NCBI RefSeq assembly: GCF_900129655.1 | Contig: NZ_FQWK01000003.1 | Span: 248,001-312,000, forward strand | Direction: 5' to 3' | DNA: 64,000 bases | Source of the DNA: Bacteroides clarus YIT 12056 | Lineage (GTDB): Bacteria; Bacteroidota; Bacteroidia; Bacteroidales; Bacteroidaceae | In this document: positions 52,975 to 63,600 of the stretch, piece after piece | Layout of the letters: every line of letters begins with the position of its first letter | Numbering within the stretch: position 1 is the stretch's first letter | Program-made: the position numbers and the translations under genes | Notes under the pieces: model-generated | Databases searched by the model: none | Told to the model about the DNA's origin: nothing | Seen by the model: the letters and a program-made list of their open reading frames with translations, nothing else

Positions 52975-54207
52975 ATGAAATATAAATTATTAGTTCTTGA
53001 CGTGGACGGAACGCTTCTCAACGACGCAAAAGAAATCAGCAAACGCACTCTTGCATCTTTACTCAAAGCGCAGCAAATGGGAGTACGTATCGCATTGGCT
53101 TCCGGCAGACCGACTTATGGCCTCATGCCACTGGCCAAAACTCTTGAGCTGGGGCATTATGGGGGCTTTATTGTTTCCTATAACGGTTGTCAGATTATCA
53201 ATGCTCAAAACGGAGAAATCCTGTTCGAGAGGCGAATCAACCCGGAAATGCTGCCTTATCTGGAAAAGAAGGCGCGCAAGAATGGCTTCGCCATATTCAC
53301 TTATCATGATGACACTATCCTGACAGACAGTCCCGACAATGAACATATCCGCGCCGAAGCCGAATTGAATAATCTGAAAGTTATTAAGGAGGAAGAATTC
53401 TCCACGGCTGTAGACTTCGCACCATGCAAATGCATGTTGGTCAGCGATGATGAAGAAGCACTGGCCGGACTGGAAGAACATTGGAAAAAACGTCTGGACG
53501 GAACTTTGGATGTCTTTCGTTCGGAACCTTATTTTTTGGAAGTCGTACCTTGCGGAATCGATAAAGCCAATACCTTAGGCGCTTTATTGTCGCATCTGGA
53601 CATAACTCGTGAAGAAGTAATCGCCATCGGAGACGGCGTATGCGATGTCAATATGCTCCAGATTGCCGGTTTAGGCATAGCCATGGGGCATTCACAAGAT
53701 TCCGTAAAAGTTTGCGCCGACTACGTAACGGCTTCCAATGAAGAAGACGGCGTTGCCCAAGCCGTCGAAAAAATGATTTTAGCCGAAGTTCATGCCGCTG
53801 AAATTCCTCTTGACCTGTTAAACGCACGGGCACATCATGCATTAATGGGCAATTTAGGTATCCAATACACTTACGCCTCGGAAGATCGCATAGAAGCAAC
53901 CATGCCCGTAGACCACCGTACCCGCCAGCCTTTTGGTATTCTGCACGGCGGCGCAACCCTCGCACTTGCCGAAACCGTCGCCGGGCTCGGCTCCATGATA
54001 ACTTGTCAACCCGATGAGATAGTCGTAGGTATGCAAGTCAGCGGAAACCATATATCTTCCGCACATGAAGGAGATACCGTGCGGGCTGTGGCAACCATCG
54101 TACATAAAGGACGCTCATCCCATGTGTGGAATGTAGATGTATTCACTTCCACTAACAAGCTCGTGTCTTCCATCAGGGTGGTGAACAGTGTATTGAAGAA
54201 AAGATAA
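52975..54207 (+). CDS. HAD phosphatase fused to a hotdog (MenI-like) thioesterase
   Basis: A 410-residue two-domain enzyme. Residues 1-268 are a Cof-type HAD hydrolase (DVDGTLLND, ASGRPT, and GDGVCDVNML where the usual Asn is Cys). Residues about 280-410 form a hotdog thioesterase closely resembling DHNA-CoA thioesterase MenI/YdiI, with MPVDHRTRQPFGILHGG and the catalytic Glu in ALAETV. MenI releases 1,4-dihydroxy-2-naphthoate for menaquinone. The HAD substrate is unknown. A -7 box TAACTTTG (52942-52949) precedes it. Confidence 0.88.
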   Translation: MKYKLLVLDVDGTLLNDAKEISKRTLASLLKAQQMGVRIALASGRPTYGLMPLAKTLELGHYGGFIVSYNGCQIINAQNGEILFERRINPEMLPYLEKKARKNGFAIFTYHDDTILTDSPDNEHIRAEAELNNLKVIKEEEFSTAVDFAPCKCMLVSDDEEALAGLEEHWKKRLDGTLDVFRSEPYFLEVVPCGIDKANTLGALLSHLDITREEVIAIGDGVCDVNMLQIAGLGIAMGHSQDSVKVCADYVTASNEEDGVAQAVEKMILAEVHAAEIPLDLLNARAHHALMGNLGIQYTYASEDRIEATMPVDHRTRQPFGILHGGATLALAETVAGLGSMITCQPDEIVVGMQVSGNHISSAHEGDTVRAVATIVHKGRSSHVWNVDVFTSTNKLVSSIRVVNSVLKKR

Positions 54208-54274
54208 ATGAAAAAAAGTTCGATGCAGATACATAACCAATTCAAGTTATAGAACTATTTATTATATTGAACAT

Positions 54275-57200
54275 ATGTCAATATGGAGCAAGCTCATAGG
54301 AAGCAAGAAAACCGAGGATAGGAATAATATCATCGGCAATAAAACTACCTCTGTACCATGTAGTATCCAAAATTATGCCATAGTAGATGTTGAAGTAGGC
54401 TTGAAAGATCATAAAATCCATGATATAGGAGCACTCAAACATGATGACACGACATTCCACAAAACGTCAAAAGAGGAGCTATTTATTTTCTTAAACGACA
54501 TAGACTATATCTGTGGCCACAATATCATTCACCATGACGCCAAATATCTGTTCACGGATAAGACATGCCGCTGGATTTTAGTCGATACACTTTATATTTC
54601 GCCTTTGTTATTCCCGGAACACCCTTACCATAAGCTTGTGAAAGATGACAAGTTGATTAGCGAACAGATGAACAATCCGGTGAATGATTGTAAGAAAGCA
54701 AAAGATTTATTACTGGATGAAATAGCACGCTGGAATTCATTGCCAAAGGAAAAGCGTATATTATTCGCATCGCTACTGAAAGACAAGAAAGAATTTACCG
54801 GATTTCTCAGCATGGTAAGTGCGGAGTATACCCATGAAGGAATATCCGAACTCATCAAAGAACTTTATACAGGAAAGATTTGCCAACATGCCGACCTTGA
54901 CATGCTCATCAAACAATACCCATGCGGATTGGCATACGCATTGGCTCTGATTGACACCACGGATTACCGTTCCATCACCCCCGGATGGGTACTTTACAAT
55001 TATCCGGAAGTGGAATTTATTGTAAAACTCCTACGCCACACCAATTGCCGGGAAGGTTGCGACTACTGCCATACGCAATTGGATGTGCTCCATAATCTAA
55101 AAGTCTTTTTCGGATATGAACGTTTCCGAACATACGAAGGCGAGCCGCTGCAAGAACAAGCAGCCCAGGCAGCGGTGAAGGGTAAATCGTTACTGGCGAT
55201 ATTTCCTACCGGTGGCGGCAAATCACTTACCTTCCAATTGCCGGCACTCATGGCAGGACACGCCATGCACGGGCTCACGGTTGTTATCTCCCCTCTGCAA
55301 TCTTTAATGAAAGACCAGGTAGACAATCTTGCCGACAGAGGTATCACGGACGCCGTAACCATAAATGGAATGTTAGACCCCATCACAAGGTCACTGTCCA
55401 TACAAAGAGTGCAAGACGGAGAAGCCTCACTGCTGTATATATCCCCCGAAATGCTTCGTTCAAAAACGATTGAGAAAATATTGATAGCCCGGCACGTCGT
55501 AAGGTTTGTGATAGACGAAGCGCATTGTTTCTCTTCATGGGGGCAGGATTTCAGAGTTGACTACCTTTACATCGGCAAATTCATCCGGCAATACCAGCAA
55601 AAGAAACAATGCAAGAGTCCGATACCCGTATCCTGTTTTACGGCCACAGCAAAGCAGAAAGTAATACAAGACATCTGCGACTATTTCAAACAAACCTTAA
55701 ATTTGGACTTGGAGTTATTCGCATCAACGGCTTCAAGAACAAATCTACATTATTCCGTCATACATTTAGAAAGCGACAATGATAAATACTTAAAGTTAAG
55801 AGAACTCGTAGCTGAATCCGATTGCCCGACAATTGTTTATGTATCACGCACCAAACGAACCAAAGAGCTGGCGGCCAAATTGACTCGCGACGGTTATAAG
55901 GCACTCCCTTTCAATGGCAAAATGGAAGCTGATGAAAAAATAGCCAACCAAGACGCCTTCATGAACGATCAGGTACACATCATTGTGGCTACATCCGCAT
56001 TCGGCATGGGAGTCGATAAAAAAGATGTCGGTCTTGTGGTACATTATGACATTTCCGATTCACTGGAGAATTATGTTCAGGAAGCAGGTAGAGCAGGGCG
56101 TGACCCAGGCCTCAGCGCACGTTGTTATGTGCTTTATAGCGACAATGATTTGGACAAGCATTTTATATTGTTAAACCAAACAAAACTAAGCATCAGTGAA
56201 ATACAACAGGTATGGAAAGCCGTCAAAAACCTTACCAGACAACGCATGAAAGTCAACTGTTCCGCATTGGAAATCGCCCGGCAAGCGGGATGGGATGATT
56301 CGGTATCCGACATCGAAACCCGCGTACGAACAGCATTAGCGGCTTTGGAACAAAGCGGATATCTGGTAAGAGGAAACAATGTACCTCATGTATATGCCAC
56401 GGGAATCACAGTGAAGGATATGGACGAAGCAAGACAACGCATATCAGCCTCACTACTTTTTGGCAGTGACGAAATAGAAAAAGCAGTCCGCATCATCAAG
56501 TCGTTGATATCTCAAAAGTACATCGCCAAGGCACAGGATGCGGAAGCGGAATCACGAATCGACTATCTGGCAGATATATTGGGACTAAGTAAAAGAGAGG
56601 TTATATCTGTAGTGGAACGCATGCGGCAGGAAGGCATATTGGCAGACAGCAAAGATATATCCGCCTATTTGCAGGATGCAGGTGATTCGGAACGAAAGTC
56701 GCAAATGCTTCTCGAACGCTTTGCAAAACTCGAACAATACATCCTCAAACATATTCCCGATGAGTCTTTACGAATCTCATGCAAGCAACTGAATGAAAAT
56801 GCCGTGAACGACGGAATCAATACATCCAAAGAAAAAGACATCCGGACGCTGCTCTATTTCCTTACCGTCAAGGGATATATACGTAAGAAAGAGGATGCGG
56901 CCCATAATATGGAAATAAGGCGCCAAGCAGACTTGGAATCTACCATCAGGCGCTTTGAGAAACGATTGGAAATAAGCCGTTTTACCGTGGAATGGCTATA
57001 CAAATCAGCTTCAGATGCAGAAAAGGAAAATGTACCGGGCAAAGCTATTCAGTTCTCCGTAGTAGAACTTTTAGACCGGATAAAATCAAGTTCTCAATCC
57101 CTATTCGGAGGACTTGACGACATTCAGCTGGAAGACGTGGAAGAAGCGCTTCTGTACTTGTCCAAAATTGGCGCGCTAAAACTTGAAGGTGGTTTCTTGG

Positions 57201-59149
57201 TACTTTATAATGCCATGAATATCCAAAGAATAAAGGACAACAAATCGCGATATAAGCAAGACGACTACCGGATGCTCAACGAATTCTACAAGTTGAAAAT
57301 CCAGCAAGTGCATATTGTAGGCGAATATGCCAATCTGATGGTGAGAAATTACCATGCGGCCTTGCAATATGTTCAAGACTATTTCCAAATGGACTACAAG
57401 AAGTTTGTCACAAAATACTTCAAAGGAGACAGAGTAAGCGAGATACAACGCAACTTAACGCCACGGAAATACAATCAATTGTTTGGGCGATTATCCAAAC
57501 GGCAGATGGAAATTATTTCCGATAAGGACTCACGTTGCATTGTGGTGGCAGCCGGTCCCGGTAGTGGAAAAACACGGGTATTGGTCCACAAACTGGCCTC
57601 GCTTCTGCTACTTGAAGATGTAAAACACGAACAGCTTCTGATGCTGACGTTTTCAAGAGCAGCCGCAACGGAATTCAAACAAAGGCTCATGGAGTTGATA
57701 GGCAACGCCGCCCATTTTGTCGAAATAAAAACATTCCATTCCTATTGTTTCGACCTTCTGGGACGGATAGGAAATCTTGAAGAATCCAAAAATGTCGTTG
57801 CAAAAGCAGCCGAGATGATATACCAAGGAGAAGTAGAACCAAATAAAATCGGCAAGACAGTGCTGGTCATAGACGAGGCTCAGGATATGGGAACCGAAGA
57901 ACACGCACTTGTAAAGGCTCTGATGGCTAACAACGAGGAAATGCGTGTGATAGCGGTGGGAGACGATGACCAAAACATCTATGAATTCCGCGGCTCCGAT
58001 TCAAGTTATATGTATCGGCTGGCACAAGAAAACGGGAGTACATTTGTCGAAATGACCGAGAATTACCGCAGTGCGCACCACCCGGTGAATTTTGCCAACG
58101 AATTTCTAAAAAACATTGACAAACGGATAAAAAGTACGCCCATCATCTCCATGAGAGAAGAGGAAGGCCGGGTGGAAGTGACACGCCATCAATCAAAGTA
58201 TATGTACCAGCCGCTTGTCGAAAACTTACTCCGACACAAAGACAAAGGCACATCGTGTATACTCACCCAAACAAACGAAGAGGCTGTTATCCTGATGGGG
58301 CTCTTACGAAAGCAAGGTGTGAGCAGCAAACTTATACAATCAATGGACGGCCTCCGCTTTTGGAACATGGCCGAAATGAGATTTTTCCTGAGGTATATAA
58401 ACAAACGGATCAACACACCGCTAATTACAGAAGAACTGTGGGAGGAAGCCAAATGTGCAACCTTCTCCGCTTATGACAGAAGTCAAAGTTTGATGTATGT
58501 AAAGCAGTGTGTGGAGCAGTTTGAACAAACCAACAAGACAAAATATTTCAGTGACTTCAAAGAATTTGTATTTGAGTCGTCAGTGGAAGACTTTTGCGAC
58601 ATATCAGGAGCCGATGTCGTGGTATCGACCATTCATAAAGCCAAAGGCAGAGAGTTTGACGACGTGTATATGCTCGTATCCGACGGTTATATAAAGGACT
58701 CCCATCTGATGCGTCGATATTATGTAGGAATAACCCGCGCGAAAAACCGGCTGTTTATACATACGAATGGCGATTACTTCAATCATTTAAGTACAGACCG
58801 ATATTTTATCGACCAACAACAATATGATATGCCTGAAGAAATCGTATTACAGCTCTCTCATAAAGATGTTTATTTGGACTTCTTCAAAGAACGAAAACAA
58901 GAGGTCTTGGCATTGAGAGGGGGAGATTCATTGACTTACAGTAATTTCTTTTTGTACAGCTCATTGACCGATAGACCTGTGGCAAAGCTATCATCAAAAA
59001 TGCAGGGCATATTGTCTGAGTGGGAAGAAAGAGGTTATAAAGTAAAATCCGCATCCGTGCGATTTGTAATGGCATGGAAACCCAAAGACGCAGAAAAGAA
59101 TGAACCGGAAACAGCTGTCCTTTTAGCAGACTTGGGGCTTTCTTTGTAG
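54275..59149 (+). CDS. DnaQ-like exonuclease / RecQ helicase / UvrD helicase triple fusion
   Basis: A 1624-residue protein. Residues about 33-150 form a DEDD exonuclease: DVE at 38-40, GHNIIHHD at 81-88, and a final Asp138; the His expected five residues before it appears as Asn133. A Cys cluster (NCREGCDYCH, about 257-266) precedes a RecQ core with PTGGGKS (311-317), DEAH (414-417) and QEAGRAGRD. A winged-helix/linker region spans about 700-1080. The UvrD/Rep part has AAGPGSGKT (about 1092-1100), VIDEAQD (about 1200), GDDDQNIYEFRG and TIHKAKGREF (about 1450). It probably processes DNA ends or foreign DNA; neighbouring restriction genes suggest defence. Confidence 0.9.
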   Translation: MSIWSKLIGSKKTEDRNNIIGNKTTSVPCSIQNYAIVDVEVGLKDHKIHDIGALKHDDTTFHKTSKEELFIFLNDIDYICGHNIIHHDAKYLFTDKTCRWILVDTLYISPLLFPEHPYHKLVKDDKLISEQMNNPVNDCKKAKDLLLDEIARWNSLPKEKRILFASLLKDKKEFTGFLSMVSAEYTHEGISELIKELYTGKICQHADLDMLIKQYPCGLAYALALIDTTDYRSITPGWVLYNYPEVEFIVKLLRHTNCREGCDYCHTQLDVLHNLKVFFGYERFRTYEGEPLQEQAAQAAVKGKSLLAIFPTGGGKSLTFQLPALMAGHAMHGLTVVISPLQSLMKDQVDNLADRGITDAVTINGMLDPITRSLSIQRVQDGEASLLYISPEMLRSKTIEKILIARHVVRFVIDEAHCFSSWGQDFRVDYLYIGKFIRQYQQKKQCKSPIPVSCFTATAKQKVIQDICDYFKQTLNLDLELFASTASRTNLHYSVIHLESDNDKYLKLRELVAESDCPTIVYVSRTKRTKELAAKLTRDGYKALPFNGKMEADEKIANQDAFMNDQVHIIVATSAFGMGVDKKDVGLVVHYDISDSLENYVQEAGRAGRDPGLSARCYVLYSDNDLDKHFILLNQTKLSISEIQQVWKAVKNLTRQRMKVNCSALEIARQAGWDDSVSDIETRVRTALAALEQSGYLVRGNNVPHVYATGITVKDMDEARQRISASLLFGSDEIEKAVRIIKSLISQKYIAKAQDAEAESRIDYLADILGLSKREVISVVERMRQEGILADSKDISAYLQDAGDSERKSQMLLERFAKLEQYILKHIPDESLRISCKQLNENAVNDGINTSKEKDIRTLLYFLTVKGYIRKKEDAAHNMEIRRQADLESTIRRFEKRLEISRFTVEWLYKSASDAEKENVPGKAIQFSVVELLDRIKSSSQSLFGGLDDIQLEDVEEALLYLSKIGALKLEGGFLVLYNAMNIQRIKDNKSRYKQDDYRMLNEFYKLKIQQVHIVGEYANLMVRNYHAALQYVQDYFQMDYKKFVTKYFKGDRVSEIQRNLTPRKYNQLFGRLSKRQMEIISDKDSRCIVVAAGPGSGKTRVLVHKLASLLLLEDVKHEQLLMLTFSRAAATEFKQRLMELIGNAAHFVEIKTFHSYCFDLLGRIGNLEESKNVVAKAAEMIYQGEVEPNKIGKTVLVIDEAQDMGTEEHALVKALMANNEEMRVIAVGDDDQNIYEFRGSDSSYMYRLAQENGSTFVEMTENYRSAHHPVNFANEFLKNIDKRIKSTPIISMREEEGRVEVTRHQSKYMYQPLVENLLRHKDKGTSCILTQTNEEAVILMGLLRKQGVSSKLIQSMDGLRFWNMAEMRFFLRYINKRINTPLITEELWEEAKCATFSAYDRSQSLMYVKQCVEQFEQTNKTKYFSDFKEFVFESSVEDFCDISGADVVVSTIHKAKGREFDDVYMLVSDGYIKDSHLMRRYYVGITRAKNRLFIHTNGDYFNHLSTDRYFIDQQQYDMPEEIVLQLSHKDVYLDFFKERKQEVLALRGGDSLTYSNFFLYSSLTDRPVAKLSSKMQGILSEWEERGYKVKSASVRFVMAWKPKDAEKNEPETAVLLADLGLSL

Positions 59150-59156
59150 AGAATAA

Positions 59157-59192
59157 AAATAGGGTATAACTCATTGAGCTACACCCTATATT
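59157..59192 (+). terminator. Terminator of the triple-fusion helicase
   Basis: Stem ATAGGGT/ACCCTAT extended by inner pairs, with a T-containing tail. Confidence 0.6.
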
Positions 59193-59525
59193 CCTATTTG
59201 TAGTTATCGTTGTTTATCGCAACTTACTTCACTTCCTCAAATATAATATATACTGATTATAAGTAATTTATAAATCTATGGTACAAATATGGGTTATTTA
59301 ATGAGTGTGCATTGAATAGGTAAGCATAGAAAGCATAAAAAGAGCCTTCAACTTGCCGAAAGAAAATTTATATTTATTTAACTATCCATTTCTTATTTGC
59401 AGATGTTTTCATTTTCTCATCGGTATTTTCTCTTGTTATGCTCTTGTTTGCACAAACGCCATAAAATGAAGTTGTTGCCTCTTTGCTGCTTATTTTTGCC
59501 TTTCGTTTTTTACGGAAATACATTA
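59193..59525. other. Gene-free AT-rich spacer
   Basis: About 330 bp with no gene, RNA or clear repeat that I can support. It separates the helicase unit from the hypothetical membrane protein and the restriction genes, and may mark an old insertion boundary. Confidence 0.5.
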
Positions 59526-59533
59526 TACCTTTG
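59526..59533 (+). promoter_or_regulatory. Promoter -7 box for the two-TM protein gene
   Basis: TACCTTTG, 26 nt before the ATG at 59560. Confidence 0.6.
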
Positions 59534-59559
59534 CAAGACAACCATAGATAAAAATAGTT

Positions 59560-60312
59560 ATGAAGCAAAGGCAACATATATTCCAATCATGGGTAATAGA
59601 AGTAATAACGGTACTTCTGGCATCCACAATATCATTTCCTATAAGTGATGCTTTGGGCGTGCGGTTAAGCATTCTCCCTTTTGTCATGGTAGCTTGTTAT
59701 GTTGCTCTAAAACTCATTTACCATTTATACCTCTCTCTGTCGGCACATATAATATCTCTTGCTTCTTTAGTCCGCCACAAACCTATGCAATCTGACCGAC
59801 AAAGTAAAGATGATTGCGCTTTTACAACTGCTATATCTATGGTTGGCAATGATAACATTCAAATGAAACGGATGGAGTTGTTTCATTACGAGTATCAGCA
59901 TGAGGAGTGGCAATATCTCCAACAGAAAGAAAGAGAAGAAGATGAAAAGCTACAAGCCGTATTGCAATATACCCGAAATATATTCAAGCAGTTTGACTTT
60001 AGCGAAGAAGAAATCTTCCAAATCTGCGAATGCGTTAGATACTTTGTATCCAATCGGCAAGCTCTTAGTGTAAACATCCACATCAAACGACGCACTACTG
60101 TTACTCAAATTTCACTAAAGAACTTCGCTTGGAACATTGCTTTTCAATACAACATCAGCCGGGATGTTACAGCGCAATTTGTTATGCATACATTTCATGA
60201 ATGGTTTGCCAATTCCACTATTGATACAGTCAGAAAGAACTTGCGTACAACAACGGGAAAACATAAGATTAATATTGATGAGAATATCATTTCTATTGTT
60301 CGTAATTCATAA
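59560..60312 (+). CDS. Hypothetical membrane protein in the restriction locus
   Basis: A 250-residue protein that I do not recognise. Two hydrophobic segments at about 13-30 and 35-60 are followed by a soluble, largely helical region with a charged stretch (YQHEEWQYLQQKEREEDEKL, about 112-131). A C-terminal domain (about 180-250) is rich in short helices. It has its own promoter and no family motif is visible. Its place between the helicase and the restriction genes suggests an accessory or defence role, which is inference. Confidence 0.6.
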   Translation: MKQRQHIFQSWVIEVITVLLASTISFPISDALGVRLSILPFVMVACYVALKLIYHLYLSLSAHIISLASLVRHKPMQSDRQSKDDCAFTTAISMVGNDNIQMKRMELFHYEYQHEEWQYLQQKEREEDEKLQAVLQYTRNIFKQFDFSEEEIFQICECVRYFVSNRQALSVNIHIKRRTTVTQISLKNFAWNIAFQYNISRDVTAQFVMHTFHEWFANSTIDTVRKNLRTTTGKHKINIDENIISIVRNS

Positions 60313-60384
60313 CTCGCTAGGCTCTAAATCAGTTATATAACATTAAATATTTGATTACATGATATATTTATCGTGTAAAATCAC

Positions 60385-60392
60385 TATATTTG
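60385..60392 (+). promoter_or_regulatory. Promoter -7 box for the XRE-hsdR operon
   Basis: TATATTTG, 24 nt before the XRE start codon. Confidence 0.6.
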
Positions 60393-60416
60393 CATCAAAA
60401 GCATTATATTGGCAAT

Positions 60417-60614
60417 ATGGAAGATTTGAATCAATTAAAGCTCGTATTGGTTAAAAAGAAAAGAACCAACAAATGGTTGGCAGAACAGTTGGGTGTGAAC
60501 CAAACAACGGTTTCCAAGTGGTGCACCAATACAACCCAGCCTGACTTGGCAACGCTAAAACGCATATCGGAGTTGTTGGAGGTTAGTGTGAGCGAAATTA
60601 TCAACTTTGAATAG
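60417..60614 (+). CDS. Small XRE-type HTH regulator
   Basis: A 65-residue Cro/CI-like protein consisting of one HTH domain (WLAEQLGVNQTTVSKWCTN, then LATLKRISELLEVSV). The ATG at 60417 starts the conserved domain. hsdR begins 11 nt after its stop, so the pair is one operon. In restriction-modification systems such proteins act as controllers that delay nuclease expression; this is inferred from position. Confidence 0.85.
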   Translation: MEDLNQLKLVLVKKKRTNKWLAEQLGVNQTTVSKWCTNTTQPDLATLKRISELLEVSVSEIINFE

Positions 60615-60625
60615 GATGTACGATT

Positions 60626-63600
60626 ATGGGCAATAACAAATTTAATGAGAATACCAGAGTACAAGTTCCAGCAGCACTCCATCTGTGCAAGTTGGGATAT
60701 ACTTATTTGGATAACATCTGTGCCTATGACACAAAGACAAACATCTTGATTGACGTTTTCTTGAATGCAGTAAAACGCCTTAACCCCGGATTGTCAGGCT
60801 CAGAGGCATCACTATTGTATGCCAAAATCGTGAATATTGCCAATAACGATGATTTGGGACGTGAGTTTTACCAGTTGCTTTCAGCAAATAGCGGCATGAA
60901 ACTTATTGATTTTGAAAATCCCGAAAACAACGATTGGCATGTAACTACGGAATTCACTTGTGAGAATGAAGACACCGAAGATGAATTTCGTCCAGACATT
61001 ACATGTTTTGTAAATGGTCTTCCACTTGCATTCATTGAGGTCAAGAAGCCGAACAATCGTGAAGGTATTTTGGCGGAAAGGGAGCGCATCAACAAACGAA
61101 TGAGTAAGTCTTGCTTCCGCCGCTTCTTTAACATCACCCAACTGATGATTTTCTCCAACAACCAAGAGTATGACACTGATAGTCGCGTGCCTATACAAGG
61201 GGCATTTTATTGCTGCGCGGCTAAGGAGAAGGCATTTTTCAACGTGTTCCGTGAGGAGGACAAACGGTATGTATCAGATTATCCTTATCGAATTATAACC
61301 GATGAAATAGAGAATAGAGTATTGAAGCACCGCAACTGCGTGGTCATTAAAAACTTGCAAGAATACCAAACCAATAAAGCTGTAACCACGCCGACAAATC
61401 GCATCATTACTTCCATGTTAAGCAAGGAGAGATTTTTATTCTTGCTACGTTATGGGTTCGCATACGTGGAACGCAAAATCGAATTGGATGACGGCACACA
61501 GGGTACTCAATTGCAAAAGCATGTGATGCGCTATCAGCAGTTATTCGCTTCGTATGCCATCCGCAACGCTTTATCAAAAGGCGTGAAAAGCGGCATCATT
61601 TGGCATACGCAAGGCAGCGGAAAGACCGCACTCGCCTATTACAGTGTGAAAAGTCTAACTGACTATTTCGCACAACGGAATGTGGTAGCAAAGTTCTATT
61701 TCATAGTTGACCGCATCGACTTGATGGAGCAAGCAACGGATGAATTTGCTGCCCGTGGTCTAGTTGTCCACAATGCCAAAAGTCGTAAGGAGTTAATGGA
61801 TGACATAGCAAGCAGAGAAGTAACAAGCAATGATGAGGGAAAGCCTGAAATTATGGTGGTTAATATCCAAAAGTTCAAAGAAGACAAGGCCAAAGTGACG
61901 GTGGATGATAGTTACAGCACCAATCTACAGCGTATCTTCTTCGTTGATGAAGCGCACCGAGGGTATAACCCACAAGGCAGTTTCTTGGCAAATCTTTTGG
62001 AAGCAGACCAAAGCGCAGTCAAAATAGCATTAACAGGAACGCCGTTACTAAAAGAGGAACGCGAATCGTGGCGAGTGTTCGGCGACTACATCCATACTTA
62101 TTATTACGACAAGTCCATTGCCGATGGCTACACTTGCAAACTGATGCGTGAGCCTGTCGAAACTGTCTATAAGGAGAAGATTGAAAACATCCTCGATCAG
62201 CTGGCCGGTAATGTGGAAGTTAAGAAGTCCGACATCGACCGTAATCAAATTATGGAACATGAAAGCTACTTGAATGCTCTGTTGGACTATATCATATCTG
62301 ACTTCCGCCGCTTCCGAAAAGAACAAAATGATGAAACAGTGGGCGCAATGATAGTATGTCGAACAAACCCACAAGCAAGAGAACTATATCGTCTTTGGCA
62401 GGAACGCTTCAACATTGCAAGTAAGGTTAGCCAACACCAAGAGCAACAAATGTATATGGCGGCAGAACCGATGCTCCAATATGGGAACTACAAACCACTT
62501 ACTGCATCACTCATACTACATGACGAGGGTGACAAGCAGGAACGCAAGGAGTATATCGAAGGTTTCAAGAAGTTGCAAGAGATAGATGTCCTCATTGTCA
62601 ACAAAATGCTTCTTACTGGCTTTGACGCACCACGTTTGAAAAAATTGTATTTGGGTCGCTCTCTCGATGGACATGATTTGCTGCAAGCCCTTACAAGGGT
62701 AAACCGCCCTTATCATGATTTCAAGTATGGCTATGTCGTGGACTTTGTAGATATCAAAGAAAATTTTGATGCAACCAATGACCGTTATCTGCGAGAACTT
62801 AACCGCACTTCGGATGAGTCGGATAACACACATACCGAAAATATTGCCAACGATATATTGGTCAGCAAAGAGGATGTAGAAACTAAGATAAAAGAAATAA
62901 AGAGTGTACTTTTTAATTTCACCATTGATGATGTAGAGGAGTTCCGCAAACAAATAGACGAGATTGAGAATAAGGACAGCTTGTATAAGTTGCGTAACAC
63001 GCTCACAGATGCCAAAGCTATCATCAATCAAGTACGTTCTTTTGGTGATGAAGAAACCAAAGAAAAACTTGCTTCACTCCCTATGGGAAGAATATCCTCT
63101 CTTATCACAGAGGTCACCCACCGCATTGAGCGCATCAATCTTTTTGAAAGCACAGAGCACATGGCTGATGTTTCCGGCATTATCAATGTGGCTCTTTCGG
63201 AATTAGAATTTGAATTCAAGAAAGGAATACCCGAAGAGTTGCGGATTGTTGTCAATGACATCCGGGAACGTAGCGAGCGGGTACAGGCAGAGTTTGAGGC
63301 GAACTTCGATACTAAAGAAGAAAGGTATGTTATCCTCGCCGATGAGTTCCGTGAGTATTTTCGCAAGAAAGGATTTGTGCCACAAAGCACCGAGGATGCC
63401 AAGGCAAGCATTCAATATATGGACGAGGTGATGAAGAAGATACGCGAAATCAACCGCCGCAATAATATCCTCAAACGCAAGTATAAGGGGGATGAGCGTT
63501 TTGTCCGCATTCATAAGCGCATTGAGGAACAGAACCAAAAGCGTGAACGTCCCATCATATCGGCACACGAATACGAGATAGCCGAGAACTTGGCCAAGAT

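Noticed and set aside
52043..54207. AraC-family regulator and HAD-hotdog gene as one operon
   Set aside because: The 80-nt gap contains a separate TAACTTTG box, and the functions do not match.
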